64,000 bases of DNA from Chryseobacterium sp. 7 (GCF_003663845.1 NZ_RCCA01000001.1:3224001-3288000); one strand, 5' to 3'. Shown: positions 1-9,344, numbered from the stretch's first letter. Numbers and translations: made by a program. The notes: generated by a model not told the origin, from the sequence alone.

Positions 1-1359
1 GTTATAGTTATCGTTATATTCGATAAATCCTAAGAAATCAAAGTTGTGACCTCCGTATGATTTTTTATAATTAATGGAGTTATTCCAAGTATAGTTAAAC
101 GTGTAGAACGAATTCTTGTTCAATGACCCTGTAGGAATTTTGTTGTTTAACGTTAAATCAAGGTTTGAACCTTTCTTCAACCACTGAGTTCCCATGTACC
201 AATCGAAAAGTCCGTTAAAGTTTGTTTTAAACTTCAGACCATCAATAATTTTATATTCTGCGAATAAAGTTACCGGGATTCTTAACCTCTGATCATCCAG
301 CCTGTAATTACGGATCTGCTCAACAACGTTAGAACCAGCCCTCATTGTTTGATTATAGCTACCATCAGCATTATAAACCGGCTCATATGGAGCATATTTA
401 TACATTGCTCCAAATGGGTTCTGCGTATTGTTTCTGTCCATAAAATTCTGAGTTTCCTGATACTGAACTCCAAGATTGATTCCAACGTTCAGTTTTTCAC
501 TCAGCTTATTCGTAAATCCGAAATTACCTGTATATCTTTTAAGTCCGTCGATATCTCTGATAATCCCGTTATCAGAATCATATCCTAAAGAGTAATAGAA
601 AGTACTTTCTCTGGAACCTCCCTGTGCACTGAATAGGTAAGATTGGATGCTGGAAGGCTTCAAAAGATCTTTTTGCCAGTTATGATCATAGGCTGCAAGT
701 CTGTCGATTTCCTGCTGAGTTCTTGGCTTAAATCCTAGATATCCCAATTGGTTCTGAAAATCCAGCAACTCTCTGGAATTCATCATGGTGTAGTTTTTAT
801 CTCTCAGTTTTTCACTGAAGCCAAATTTAGTTTCAAATGAATAATGAGTTTTTCCGGCTTTTCCGGCTTTAGTAGTTACTACAACTACTCCATTTGCTCC
901 TCTTGCACCATATTGTGCTGTAGCAGCAGCATCTTTAAGAATTGAAATAGACTCTACGTCTGCAGGGTTAATGGCACTAAACTGTCTTGCATTCATATAC
1001 ATCCCATTTACTACATAAGTAGGTTCGGAAGAACCACCAACACCGGCAACCCCTCTTACCTGAATTGTAGCAGCAGCCCCTGGCTGCCCCGTAGTACTTT
1101 GTACAAATACCCCTGAAGCTCTACCCTGTAAAGAGTTTCCGATAGAGGTTGTAGGAGAGTTTCTTCTGATTTCATCACCACCAACAACAGCCTGAGCCTG
1201 GGTAATTTCATCTGCTTTTTTCTTCTGGTATCCAGTAACGATTACTTCATCGATCTTATTCTCCTTCAGAACAGAATCATTCTTAGATTTTTGTGCAAAA
1301 GCAGCTTGTCCTAAAAAAAACAAAGCTCCTGCACTTAATACATGTAACTTCACATTCAT
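1..1359 (-). CDS. SusC/RagA-family TonB-linked outer membrane receptor, N-terminal part (runs off window)
   Basis: Outer-membrane TonB-dependent receptor that would import a nutrient with a SusD-like lipoprotein partner. I read 453 codons from ATG at 1359 to the window edge; the C-terminal barrel is missing. Residues 1-23 form a signal peptide ending in AFAQ. A TonB-box-like segment (IDEVIVTGYQ) follows at about residues 35-44, then the plug domain with the family hallmarks SLQGRASGVFV, IQVRGVAGVGG and ILKDAAATAQYGARGANGVVVVTT. The carboxypeptidase-regulatory-like domain usually found between signal and plug in SusC proteins is absent; the TonB box comes almost directly after the signal. The substrate cannot be inferred because the partner gene lies outside the window. 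Family call is firm. Confidence 0.93.
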   Translation of the reverse strand, partial: MNVKLHVLSAGALFFLGQAAFAQKSKNDSVLKENKIDEVIVTGYQKKKADEITQAQAVVGGDEIRRNSPTTSIGNSLQGRASGVFVQSTTGQPGAAATIQVRGVAGVGGSSEPTYVVNGMYMNARQFSAINPADVESISILKDAAATAQYGARGANGVVVVTTKAGKAGKTHYSFETKFGFSEKLRDKNYTMMNSRELLDFQNQLGYLGFKPRTQQEIDRLAAYDHNWQKDLLKPSSIQSYLFSAQGGSRESTFYYSLGYDSDNGIIRDIDGLKRYTGNFGFTNKLSEKLNVGINLGVQYQETQNFMDRNNTQNPFGAMYKYAPYEPVYNADGSYNQTMRAGSNVVEQIRNYRLDDQRLRIPVTLFAEYKIIDGLKFKTNFNGLFDWYMGTQWLKKGSNLDLTLNNKIPTGSLNKNSFYTFNYTWNNSINYKKSYGGHNFDFLGFIEYNDNYN

Positions 1360-1387
1360 ATTAACAGATTTTAATATATTCAAGCGA

Positions 1388-1418
1388 CAAATATGTCGAT
1401 AAATATCTACAACATCAA
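1388..1418 (-). promoter_or_regulatory. Candidate promoter of the SusC-family gene
   Basis: On the minus strand a TTG (1416-1418) is followed after 20 bases by CATATTTG (1388-1395), one mismatch from the Bacteroidota -7 box TAnnTTTG. It sits about 30 bases upstream of the ATG at 1359. Match by eye only. Confidence 0.35.
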
Positions 1419-1920
1419 TTCGCTAAACGCTGAAAGCAAGCTTCCAGAACGGAGTGATTCACATTGATCTTAAAAAAATGATGGAGAATTATTTTAAATG
1501 TATTTAAAAAATTAACAAAAAATAAGTCAATTTAAACATTAACGGAATTTTAATAAATTTTAAAATTAAAATCAATTTTCATTAATTTAAAATATTTAGT
1601 TAAATAAATAAACAATAAAAACAATTACAGCGAAAAATATAAAATAAACAAATGTTAAATTTTGAGGAAAATGAATAAAAAACGATCTTTTTTCTTAAAC
1701 TTTATATAAAAAATACATCTTGAAAACGATACTACTCTTCTTTTAAGACAACCTTCACAAAATTAGAATGAAAAACCAGTCATCTACCATATCCTAAATC
1801 CGGTTAATTTTAATAAAATTTAAATGCTCATTTCAAGTAATTTTTCAGCTATTTTTTATTAAACTTAAAAAATAATTCAACCTTACTTATAATTTACATC
1901 TGCTTTGTATTCATAAAAAG
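1419..1920. other. AT-rich intergenic stretch without a recognisable gene
   Basis: About 500 bases between the SusC-like gene and the terminator of the HMG-CoA synthase gene. It is very AT-rich, and I see no convincing reading frame, RNA motif or long repeat in it. Confidence 0.5.
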
Positions 1921-1949
1921 TAAAGCATCTCAAAATATGAGATGCTTTA
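1921..1949 (-). terminator. Rho-independent terminator of the HMG-CoA synthase gene
   Basis: Perfect inverted repeat (arms TAAAGCATCTCA and TGAGATGCTTTA, 5-base loop) followed on the minus strand by a T-rich run. It lies 20 bases beyond the stop codon at 1970. Confidence 0.85.
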
Positions 1950-1969
1950 TAGAGTAAACAAGAGTGATC

Positions 1970-3298
1970 TTATTTCTGATAACTGTAATACCTGGCTCCA
2001 ATCAGGACCGGATTTTCAGATTCTACAGAGACAAGCCCAAAACCTTTATACTGATTGGTTACAGATTTCTTCAATTGCTTTCTGTGAAGTTTCTCATACG
2101 TGTCAAAGTCTACAGCAGTTCTTTGGTTCAGGGTTTCAAATAAATTCCATTTCTCCACTACTTTTCTCCAGTTTTCAGAAACTTTTCCGGCAAAAACTTT
2201 TGATTTTGAACCACTTCCATAGCCTACAAAACCTATTTCTTTTCCGGACAGGTCTTCATTTTCATTAAAAGAAGTTTGTAATGCAGAGAGAAAAGCCATA
2301 AAAATAGAAGCAGTGTACATGTTTCCTATCTCAGAAGAAGCTCTTTGTGTCTTTTCTATTTTATCACTGATTAGTTTCAGATAGTTTTCAGATTTGGCAA
2401 CCGCCTTCTGCTCGTCTGCTGTTTCATAGGAAAGACCATTCTCCAGGCTGTAAATTTCTGTAAAAACCCTTTTCCCATGGAAAGCATACGGAAGATGAAA
2501 GATAATATACTTCCAGTTTTCATAAGGTTTTTCCTGCCCTGTTATTTCTTTATAATGTTGGTAAGCTTCTTTTATTCTATCCTGGTAGCATTGGTTAGAA
2601 TATTGTCCGTCAAAAACAGGCTCATCCGTAAAAATTTCTATTTTTTCAGGATAATTCTCTGGTGCACCTTTCAAATCTTCTTTAAGGTAAGATCTTCTGG
2701 GTTTGAAAAAATCAAATACACTTTCTGAAGCAACGCCCCAGTTATTTTCTATTTCAAGAAGATTTGGTTTTGATGAAACCAAAAGTGCTACAGCGCCGCC
2801 TCCCTGTGTATATTCTCCCGAAGAAGCTAATTCATACTTCGCATAGTCGCTGGCAATTACTACTGCTTTTTTATCGGGATTCACCCTTACAAAGTCTAGA
2901 GCGTTATGCAAAGCATCCACCGCTCCTACACAGGCAAATGTCATATCTAGTACATCACAATTTTTGAAACTTCTTGTTCCAAACTCGTTTTCCAATGCTT
3001 TTTCCACCATCTGTACCGCATAAGAAGCTGTAGGTTTTGCAGCGTCCACAGCACTTTCTGTTCCCAGATATACTCTTGCTATTTCCTTAGGATTGATATC
3101 GTAATCTTTTATAAGCTTCAGTAATGCTTCTGCTGCAAAGGTGGCAGCGTCTTCGTGAACATCAGAAAGTCCCATTTTATGAAGACCTAAGCCCTTTTCC
3201 AATTTCGCCGGTTCTATTCCTCTTTTTTCTGCTAAATCCTTAATCTCCAAATATAAACCAGGCACATAATAGCCCGCTGCTTCAATTCCAAAACTCAT
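1970..3298 (-). CDS. mvaS: Hydroxymethylglutaryl-CoA synthase family protein
   Basis: Condenses acetyl-CoA with acetoacetyl-CoA to HMG-CoA in the mevalonate route to isoprenoids, which flavobacteria use; cytoplasmic. The protein has 442 residues. Landmarks of the thiolase-fold HMGS family are visible: the general-base Glu in GTES (E81), the nucleophilic Cys in MTFACVGAV (C123), the His in IIFHLP (H268) and a C-terminal GYGSGSKS loop. Start ATG at 3298 gives the typical N-terminus (GIEAAGYYVPGLYL). Monocistronic, with its own terminator. The closely related 3-oxoacyl-ACP synthase III family is the main alternative, but the conserved Glu-Cys-His set favours HMG-CoA synthase. Confidence 0.82.
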   Translation of the reverse strand: MSFGIEAAGYYVPGLYLEIKDLAEKRGIEPAKLEKGLGLHKMGLSDVHEDAATFAAEALLKLIKDYDINPKEIARVYLGTESAVDAAKPTASYAVQMVEKALENEFGTRSFKNCDVLDMTFACVGAVDALHNALDFVRVNPDKKAVVIASDYAKYELASSGEYTQGGGAVALLVSSKPNLLEIENNWGVASESVFDFFKPRRSYLKEDLKGAPENYPEKIEIFTDEPVFDGQYSNQCYQDRIKEAYQHYKEITGQEKPYENWKYIIFHLPYAFHGKRVFTEIYSLENGLSYETADEQKAVAKSENYLKLISDKIEKTQRASSEIGNMYTASIFMAFLSALQTSFNENEDLSGKEIGFVGYGSGSKSKVFAGKVSENWRKVVEKWNLFETLNQRTAVDFDTYEKLHRKQLKKSVTNQYKGFGLVSVESENPVLIGARYYSYQK

Positions 3299-3436
3299 AA
3301 TTGTCTAAATTTTAAACGAATTTATGAAAGATAATGCAAAAAACACTGGTAAAAAGTGCTGATTTTTGTAACATCATTAAAAATCAATATATTTTAAAAT
3401 TTAATATGCCAATTTAGGGTATATCATATTAAAAAG

Positions 3437-3460
3437 AAAGCCGACAGATTTGCCGGCTTT
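3437..3460 (-). terminator. Terminator of the M1 aminopeptidase gene
   Basis: On the minus strand a 10-bp stem (one G-T wobble, 4-base loop) is followed by CTTTTTAATA. It starts 7 bases after the stop codon of the aminopeptidase gene. Confidence 0.8.
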
Positions 3461-3466
3461 ATCTCT

Positions 3467-5977
3467 TTATTTATAGTTTTCAATTGCTTTATTGAGGACA
3501 TCAATCTGCTTATTGATACTTGCTGCATTTTGTGGATTCTGTTTCAACAGTTCCATTTTTTTGCTTAACCCGTCTTTCAGTATCTGAACCATCATCATTT
3601 TAGCCTGTGGATTGTCTCCCATCTGGTTTTTGGCATATCCTGCTATTTTTGTAATGCTTTCCGTTGCTTTCAGGTTATCGGAAGTCATAATCCAGTTGAA
3701 ACCATCTTCTGCGGATTTTCCTAATTCCGGATTCTGGAATTTAATAAATGGATAGAAGGCAGCAAGAGGAGCTATATTTTCCATCTGAGACGTGATTTTA
3801 TTTTTCACAATAATTGGAAGCAACTGTGCCTGAAGCTCATCTGAAGCTCCTTTCATATCAATTTTATCAGCCAAACCACTGGCTCTTGAAGGATCAATAG
3901 AAAGAATGGCTCCCATTGAACTTCCTCTCACAGCGTTGGAAACCGCATTCACTCCTTTTTCAAATAGCGGAAGATATTTTTTGTCTTTTGTTTTTCCCAG
4001 AGCACTGATAGCAGCAGCCTGAGTTAATGTTTTAGGATCGTTGGAAGCTATTTTCTCAACATCAGCGCCCAAAGCCTTCATTTGTTCAGGATTGGTAAGA
4101 TCTATTAATTCCAAAGCTTTTATTCTTACTCTAAAGAAGGGATCTTTCAGTGCGGCAAGCAGCAATTTTACAGCAGCAGGGTTTTTTCCAACCTGATCTT
4201 TGATTCCGGCTAAAGCCAGATATCTGCTTTTAAATTCCTTAGAATTGGTAAACTGCAAAAGGTTCTGCTCCGGAGTTTTGGTATCTGTAATTTCTGCCAA
4301 TAAAACACCATCTGCATTAATATTTACCAGATCCGGAGCCTTAGAAACGTCAAAACTGAATGTATTTTTAGCTTCGGCATTTACCCAGACATTGTATCTT
4401 TTTGGTTTTCCGTTGTCATACACATCTATAGCCAGAGGAAACTCAAATGGTTTTTCCTGGGTTTGATTAATGGTGACTGTTACCTGTTTTTTCACAGGTT
4501 CAAAGGTAAATGACGAGTTAATTTTTGGGTTCCCGCTTCCGAAATACCATTGATTAAAGAACCAGTTTAAGTCTTTCCCGGATACTTTTTCAAAAGAAAG
4601 TCTTAATTGGTGTGCTTCTGCATTCTGATATTCGTTGGTTTTCAAATAATCATTCATTCCTCCAAAGAAAGCATCATCTCCGAGATAGTTTCTCAGCATA
4701 TTTAAAATTCCGCCTCCTTTCTGATAGGTTACCAGATCAAAAACATCTTCACGGGATTCATAATTGAACCTTACCAGATCTTTATTAAAATCCGATGGAT
4801 TATGAATATACTGATTCACGTCTGTCATCAGGTGATAATCTGCCTGGTCTTTTCCGTATTTATATTCATTCCAAAGGTATTCGGAATAATTAGCAAAAGA
4901 TTCATTAACGGTAAGATTGCTCCAGCTTTCTGCGGTCACCAGATCTCCAAACCAATGGTGAAAGAGCTCGTGAGCAATAGTATCTTCCCATGTATTTTCA
5001 TCGATAAGCCTCCCCGGTTTCTGAAGGATATCACTTCCATGAAGAGTCGCAGTGGTATTTTCCATTGCCCCGCTTACGTAATCTCTTCCTGAGATCTGAG
5101 CATATTTTGCCCATGGATAATCGTAGTTCAGTTTTTTGGAGAAAAAGTCGATCATTTCCGGAGTATTTCCGTAAATCTGCTTAGCATAAGGTTCATATTC
5201 TTTTTCAATATAATAGTCAACCGGAATATTTTTCCACTTGTCTTTTACAATGGCATATTCTCCCACTCCCATAAAGAAAAGATAGGTAGAATGCCTTTTA
5301 TCCATCACCCAATGATCGGTTCTGAGTCCGTTTGATTCTTTTTGTGATTCTTTCAGAAGACCATTGGAAAGGGTGACATATTTATCAGGAACTGTCATAT
5401 AGATTTCCTGTGTGGTCTTTTGATTGGGTTTATCAATGGTAGGAAACCATGCGGAGGAAGATTCTGTTTCCCCCTGCGTCCAGATTTGCGTCGGCTTATC
5501 CGGGTCCGTTCCTTGAGCATTGATGAAATACAGTCCTTTTGCATCATTAATTGCCATACTGCCCTGCTGTTTCACTTCGTTCGGGCGGGATGTATATTTG
5601 ATATAGACTGTATAATCCTGATTTTTCTGGTAGGTTTTATCCAGACTAATTTTCAGGATATCATTTTTATAGTCATATTTTAAAGGCGTTTTTTTACCGT
5701 TATTATCAAGCGCTACTTCATGAATCAGCATTCCTTTTGCATCAAGTGTCAGTTCATTGGTAGCATAAAAATAAGGTGAGGCAGTAAGCCATTCTTCCCC
5801 ATTCATCTGTTCTTTCTGATAATCGAAATTTACTTTCAGCTTGGTGTGTTTAAGTTCTGTTACTTTGGTAGGTGTAGCTCTGTATACTTTTTCCCTTCCT
5901 GAAGTTTCAGTCTGTGCTGATACGTTTGCGGAAAATAAAATCCCGAGTATAGCAATTGACAAAATGGCCTTTCTCAT
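3467..5977 (-). CDS. M1-family zinc aminopeptidase, exported
   Basis: Removes N-terminal amino acids from peptides, probably in the periplasm or at the cell surface. 836 residues. Residues 1-21 are a signal peptide (cleavage near SAQ). The M1 signature is complete: exopeptidase motif GAMEN (303-307), zinc motif HELFHH with H336, E337 and H340, and the third ligand E359 in NESFANYSE exactly 19 residues after H340. After the catalytic domain there is a beta domain and then a helical, HEAT-like region (about 580-800) with repeats such as DPFFRVRIKALELI. A 72-codon gene ends 25 bases upstream and may be co-transcribed. Substrate specificity is not visible. Confidence 0.95.
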   Translation of the reverse strand: MRKAILSIAILGILFSANVSAQTETSGREKVYRATPTKVTELKHTKLKVNFDYQKEQMNGEEWLTASPYFYATNELTLDAKGMLIHEVALDNNGKKTPLKYDYKNDILKISLDKTYQKNQDYTVYIKYTSRPNEVKQQGSMAINDAKGLYFINAQGTDPDKPTQIWTQGETESSSAWFPTIDKPNQKTTQEIYMTVPDKYVTLSNGLLKESQKESNGLRTDHWVMDKRHSTYLFFMGVGEYAIVKDKWKNIPVDYYIEKEYEPYAKQIYGNTPEMIDFFSKKLNYDYPWAKYAQISGRDYVSGAMENTTATLHGSDILQKPGRLIDENTWEDTIAHELFHHWFGDLVTAESWSNLTVNESFANYSEYLWNEYKYGKDQADYHLMTDVNQYIHNPSDFNKDLVRFNYESREDVFDLVTYQKGGGILNMLRNYLGDDAFFGGMNDYLKTNEYQNAEAHQLRLSFEKVSGKDLNWFFNQWYFGSGNPKINSSFTFEPVKKQVTVTINQTQEKPFEFPLAIDVYDNGKPKRYNVWVNAEAKNTFSFDVSKAPDLVNINADGVLLAEITDTKTPEQNLLQFTNSKEFKSRYLALAGIKDQVGKNPAAVKLLLAALKDPFFRVRIKALELIDLTNPEQMKALGADVEKIASNDPKTLTQAAAISALGKTKDKKYLPLFEKGVNAVSNAVRGSSMGAILSIDPSRASGLADKIDMKGASDELQAQLLPIIVKNKITSQMENIAPLAAFYPFIKFQNPELGKSAEDGFNWIMTSDNLKATESITKIAGYAKNQMGDNPQAKMMMVQILKDGLSKKMELLKQNPQNAASINKQIDVLNKAIENYK

Positions 5978-6002
5978 TGGTCTACTTTATTATTTTTTAG
6001 AA

Positions 6003-6221
6003 TTATTTTTTAATGATTATATCGAAAATATCATTCACTAAGGTTTCATAGTCACCTGTTTTAAGCTGCTCTTTGGTTTTGGCAAAGGCTTTTTTCAGTT
6101 CGCTTTCAGGGTTTTCATCATCTACTATTTCTACTGAAGCTACTCCTTTCAACTGAAGTATGACATTCTTTAGCACTTCTACATCTGCATTTTCTTCGAT
6201 ATTGATTTTTAAATACTTCAT
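6003..6221 (-). CDS. Small conserved-type protein, antitoxin-like in size and composition, function unknown
   Basis: 72 residues, acidic at the centre, starting MKYLKINIEEN and ending DIFDIIIKK. The pattern (beta strand, helix, beta strand VASVEIVDD, then a long helix) resembles small Bacteroidota antitoxin-type proteins, but no toxin gene is adjacent. The only downstream neighbour on the strand is the M1 aminopeptidase, 25 bases away. I do not recognise a named family; the antitoxin idea is inference from shape only. Confidence 0.6.
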   Translation of the reverse strand: MKYLKINIEENADVEVLKNVILQLKGVASVEIVDDENPESELKKAFAKTKEQLKTGDYETLVNDIFDIIIKK

Positions 6222-6306
6222 AATATATTTTTAAGCATTTGAAATATATGATATACAACTTCCCACGATTCCTTTTCGAAGGATTAATGAGCCGGAGTTG
6301 TTCTTT

Positions 6307-6314
6307 CAAATGTA
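6307..6314 (-). promoter_or_regulatory. Possible -7 box upstream of the small gene and aminopeptidase
   Basis: Minus-strand TACATTTG matches TAnnTTTG exactly, but no TTG lies at the right distance and the 5' leader to 6221 would be about 80 bases. Weak. Confidence 0.3.
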
Positions 6315-6376
6315 AGAAACAATTACCAAAAGAAAGTGTGCTGAAGAATTTATCTCCGGATAATTTGTAATGAGAA

Positions 6377-7813
6377 CTATTTTGTACGGATCATTTTTCC
6401 GTTTTTGTAAAGAAATGTTGCGCTGCAGTTTTTTTTATCAATGATATTATCTACGTGAATTTTCAGAGGATCAATACCATTCATCCTGCATAACTGAGGG
6501 CTTTCCCATCTTTTATAGAAAATAGGTTCTCTTAGGGTAAAATTAGGATTGGATTTAAGTTCATCAAAAACTCCATATTCCAGGCAGATTTCTCCTCTTT
6601 CAATATTATTTTCTTTGAGCGCCGTATTCAGTTTGCTGAACAGTTCGTTATTAAAATTTGCCGCATAAATCCATGAATCCTTCACACTGATATTGGTAAT
6701 AACCAGAAAAAAGGTAATCACCGACAGAAATATACTGATTGTTTTCTGCTGTAATTTTAGTTTTACTGAAAGCCACATTACTCCTGAAATAATAAACAGG
6801 GTATAAAAAAGTCTTATCGCTCCCAAATTTCTGTTTTCAAATCCGAAAAGTGTAGGAATATAAGATGACAGGAAATAGATACTGAGCCCCAACATTACAG
6901 AAACCAGCGAAATAACAGTCAGTTTTCTTAAATCCTGGGCTTTGCTTTTAAAATCGTAGTTATTGAATAATTTATAAACCGCCAAAGGTAATAGTACTGA
7001 TAAAATCATCCCAAGAACATCCATTTTTCTTAGATGCAGTATCCCTTTGTAAATCCCAACGAAAAAGTCATAAAAAAACATTTTCAGGGAAAGAATGATG
7101 ACAAACAGTACTCTTTTGATATCTAAAACTTTACTAAGCTCATCTCTTTGATAAGAATGCACAAATACGGCAGGCTGAATGACTTTCCTGAAAACAACAA
7201 TGGCTCCCAATGTAAAAATGGTAAATAAAAGCCGTTTTTTGTTTTCTTTAATGAGAAAAAGATTCAGAAGTACCAGAGGAAGAAAAATCTCATAACTCAG
7301 TACGGAAGCTATAAAGCAAACAGAACTTATTACAATATTTTTCCGTACGTAAACAAAATAAATGCTCAGGGAAAAGAAAATAGTGGCCAGGCTTGAATTG
7401 AGCATCATGGTTGAAAACTGAATACTTGTTCCTATTAAGGAAACAGAATACAGCAGGGTAAGTAAAGAGGCAAGTTCTCTGGAAAGAATCTTACTGGCAA
7501 CCCAATAAATAACCATTAATGAAAGTGGAAAAAAAAGAAGCCCGAGAAAATAACCAGATTCATTATTCTTTGTTAAAAAGCATAATGTGGCTGTTACAAA
7601 TCCTGATACCGGGCGGGCAGCCATTGTTTGGGAATCCAGATAAGTATGTAAAAAAGACAGATAAGAACCCGAAATGGTTTTTAACCCATAAACGCTGGCT
7701 AAATCATCTGTCAAAACTGCTCTTTCTTTAAAAACAGAGAGCACTATATACAAATGGTAAACAACTATCAGAATATTCAGTAATATCTGATAATTATTTC
7801 TTTTTTCTTTCAT
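6377..7813 (-). CDS. Polytopic membrane protein, possible GT-C / GtrII-like glycosyltransferase
   Basis: 478 residues with about ten or more hydrophobic segments spread from residue 8 to about 375, then a soluble C-terminal tail of about 100 residues with four Cys. The first extracytoplasmic loop carries an Asp pair (LTDDLASVYG, about 34-43) and later AARPVSG. This is the arrangement seen in GT-C enzymes and GtrII-type glucosyltransferases, where an acidic pair after the first membrane helix is catalytic. If so, it would transfer a lipid-linked sugar at the inner membrane. No other polysaccharide gene is next to it. Function is inference; an O-antigen-type or purely hypothetical membrane protein is possible. 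Confidence 0.5.
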   Translation of the reverse strand: MKEKRNNYQILLNILIVVYHLYIVLSVFKERAVLTDDLASVYGLKTISGSYLSFLHTYLDSQTMAARPVSGFVTATLCFLTKNNESGYFLGLLFFPLSLMVIYWVASKILSRELASLLTLLYSVSLIGTSIQFSTMMLNSSLATIFFSLSIYFVYVRKNIVISSVCFIASVLSYEIFLPLVLLNLFLIKENKKRLLFTIFTLGAIVVFRKVIQPAVFVHSYQRDELSKVLDIKRVLFVIILSLKMFFYDFFVGIYKGILHLRKMDVLGMILSVLLPLAVYKLFNNYDFKSKAQDLRKLTVISLVSVMLGLSIYFLSSYIPTLFGFENRNLGAIRLFYTLFIISGVMWLSVKLKLQQKTISIFLSVITFFLVITNISVKDSWIYAANFNNELFSKLNTALKENNIERGEICLEYGVFDELKSNPNFTLREPIFYKRWESPQLCRMNGIDPLKIHVDNIIDKKNCSATFLYKNGKMIRTK

Positions 7814-7847
7814 AAGTGTTTCAGTTACTTTGGTTATTTAACTCCGC

Positions 7848-7855
7848 CAAAAGTA
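7848..7855 (-). promoter_or_regulatory. Possible -7 box of the polytopic membrane protein gene
   Basis: Minus-strand TACTTTTG matches TAnnTTTG, 35 bases before the start at 7813. No clear -33 TTG was found. Confidence 0.35.
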
Positions 7856-7893
7856 ATAGAAATATCAGAATAAAAAAAATATCGTAAAAAATA

Positions 7894-8688
7894 TTAGATT
7901 GCTACAGGAGCTTTAATTCCCGGATGCGGATCATAGTTTTCTAATGTAAAGTCTTCAAAATTAAAATCGAAGATATCTTTAACGTCAGGATTCAGCTTCA
8001 TGGTCGGAAGTGGTCTCGTTTCTCTTCCAAGCTGTCTGTTTACCTGCTCAAAGTGATTATTGTAAATATGAACATCTCCGAAGCTGTGTACATAATCTCC
8101 TACTTCCAGATCACAAACCTGTGCTACCATCATCAACAACAGAGCATAACTTGCAATATTGAAAGGCACCCCAAGGAAAACATCTGCACTTCTTTGGTAT
8201 AGCTGTAAAGAAAGCTTACCGTCTGCTACATAAAACTGGAACAAAGCGTGGCAAGGAGCTAAAGCCATATTAGGAATTTCTGCAACATTCCATGCAGATA
8301 CAATCAGTCTTCTGGAATCCGGGTTCTTTTTTATCTGGTCGATGACTTCTGTGATCTGATCTACAATTTTTCCGTCTGCGCCACTCCAGCTTCTCCACTG
8401 TGCTCCGTATACCGGTCCCAGATCTCCATTTTCATCTGCCCATTCGTCCCAGATGCTTACTCCGTTATCTTTAAGGTATTTAATATTGGTATCCCCTTTC
8501 AGGAACCAAAGTAATTCATAGATAATGGATTTCAAATGCACTTTTTTGGTAGTTACCAAAGGAAATCCTTTAGACAGATCATATCTCAGCTGATATCCGA
8601 ACACACTTCTTGTTCCAGTGCCTGTTCTGTCGGTTTTATCAGTTCCGTTGTCTAAAATATGCTGTAAAAGATCCAGGTAGTTTTGCAT
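7894..8688 (-). CDS. thyA: Thymidylate synthase
   Basis: Methylates dUMP to dTMP with methylene-tetrahydrofolate in the cytoplasm. With the start at 8688 the protein has 264 residues, the same length as E. coli ThyA, and begins MQNYLDLLQ in register with it. An in-frame ATG at 8712 would add eight residues that do not align. The folate/phosphate Arg in DRTGTGT (R21), the catalytic Cys in APCHALFQF (C146), the [12 protein letters not shown] segment and the C-terminus [11 protein letters not shown] are all present. No dihydrofolate reductase gene is next to it here. Confidence 0.97.
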   Translation of the reverse strand: MQNYLDLLQHILDNGTDKTDRTGTGTRSVFGYQLRYDLSKGFPLVTTKKVHLKSIIYELLWFLKGDTNIKYLKDNGVSIWDEWADENGDLGPVYGAQWRSWSGADGKIVDQITEVIDQIKKNPDSRRLIVSAWNVAEIPNMALAPCHALFQFYVADGKLSLQLYQRSADVFLGVPFNIASYALLLMMVAQVCDLEVGDYVHSFGDVHIYNNHFEQVNRQLGRETRPLPTMKLNPDVKDIFDFNFEDFTLENYDPHPGIKAPVAI

Positions 8689-8732
8689 TTTGAATGAGAT
8701 TTTAAGTTCCAAATTTAGTAAAAACCAATAAA

Positions 8733-8761
8733 AAAAGCACTCATTTTTATGAATGCTTTTT
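8733..8761 (-). terminator. Terminator downstream of the Gre-like gene
   Basis: Imperfect inverted repeat (AAAAAGCA, mismatch, TCAT, short loop, ATGA, mismatch, TGCTTTTT) between the Gre-like gene and thyA. It would end the upstream transcript. Confidence 0.6.
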
Positions 8762-8824
8762 ATAGTAACGATGTCTATTTTCTATTAAACAACTGTATAT
8801 CTGTGTTCTAACAGACATTAATTT

Positions 8825-9265
8825 TTACCATATATTTTCAATCGTCTGATGAATGGTATTCACTGTGAAAGTTTCTCCTGCTTTTTTACCATACATTATT
8901 TTTACCAAAGGTGATTCTGCCGAAACGGTCATTATTTTCTGATTCTCAAAAACAATTTCTCCCATAGAAACAGCAATATAAAACAATCCTTTATTGGTTT
9001 TCACCAATGCTCCGTTCTGCACTTTTTCTGAAGGATCTGATGTTATTTTCTGTAAAACAGCCTGCTGGTTCAATACTTCATTCAGCTGTCTCTGAAGATT
9101 ATTGATTTCCTGCTGAAGCATTTCCCGGCCGGTTTCATATTTATCACCCATTGAGCTTTTCGTATCATTGTTGGAAGCTCGTGTTTCGGCGATAAGGTTT
9201 TCAAAATACTGGATTTTGCCGGCAGCTTTTGCTTTAATAATATTGATTATTTCCTGTTTGTTCAT
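8825..9265 (-). CDS. GreA/GreB-like protein
   Basis: 146 residues from the preferred ATG at 9265; an upstream ATG at 9328 reads through a structured repeat and adds unlikely residues. The N-terminal 75 residues are charged and helical, as in the coiled-coil finger of Gre factors. The C-terminal part contains SPLVKIMYGKKAGETFTVN, which matches the FKBP-like C-terminal domain of GreA (pattern SP.......GK..GD...V). Gre factors rescue backtracked RNA polymerase. The N-terminal finger tip is not an obvious match to GreA, so an Rnk-like or other RNA polymerase secondary-channel binder is possible. Such flavobacterial proteins are sometimes labelled 3-oxoacyl-ACP synthase, which the sequence does not support. 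Confidence 0.7.
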   Translation of the reverse strand: MNKQEIINIIKAKAAGKIQYFENLIAETRASNNDTKSSMGDKYETGREMLQQEINNLQRQLNEVLNQQAVLQKITSDPSEKVQNGALVKTNKGLFYIAVSMGEIVFENQKIMTVSAESPLVKIMYGKKAGETFTVNTIHQTIENIW

Positions 9266-9283
9266 TGCATGATCGTTGTTTTT

Positions 9284-9344
9284 GGTGGGTGATAAGAACC
9301 ACCCCGTCAAAATCATAGATTTTGACACCCCACCAGCGGAGGGG
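9284..9344. repeat. Structured intergenic element with nested hairpins
   Basis: Three inverted repeats in a row: GGTGGGTG facing CCACCCC, then a perfect 9-bp stem GTCAAAATC/GATTTTGAC with a 3-base loop, then CCCC facing GGGG. It lies directly upstream of the Gre-like gene. It resembles the short palindromic units dispersed in Chryseobacterium-type genomes, but no second copy is present in this window. Confidence 0.5.

Noticed and set aside
1942..2268. Plus-strand reading frame opposite the HMG-CoA synthase gene
   Set aside because: It is antisense to a well-supported gene and has no family features. The same holds for the other long antisense frames in the window.
6118..6309. 63-codon reading frame overlapping the small antitoxin-like gene
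   Set aside because: It overlaps most of the better gene in another frame and its sequence (basic, many Arg/Cys) looks like an accidental translation.
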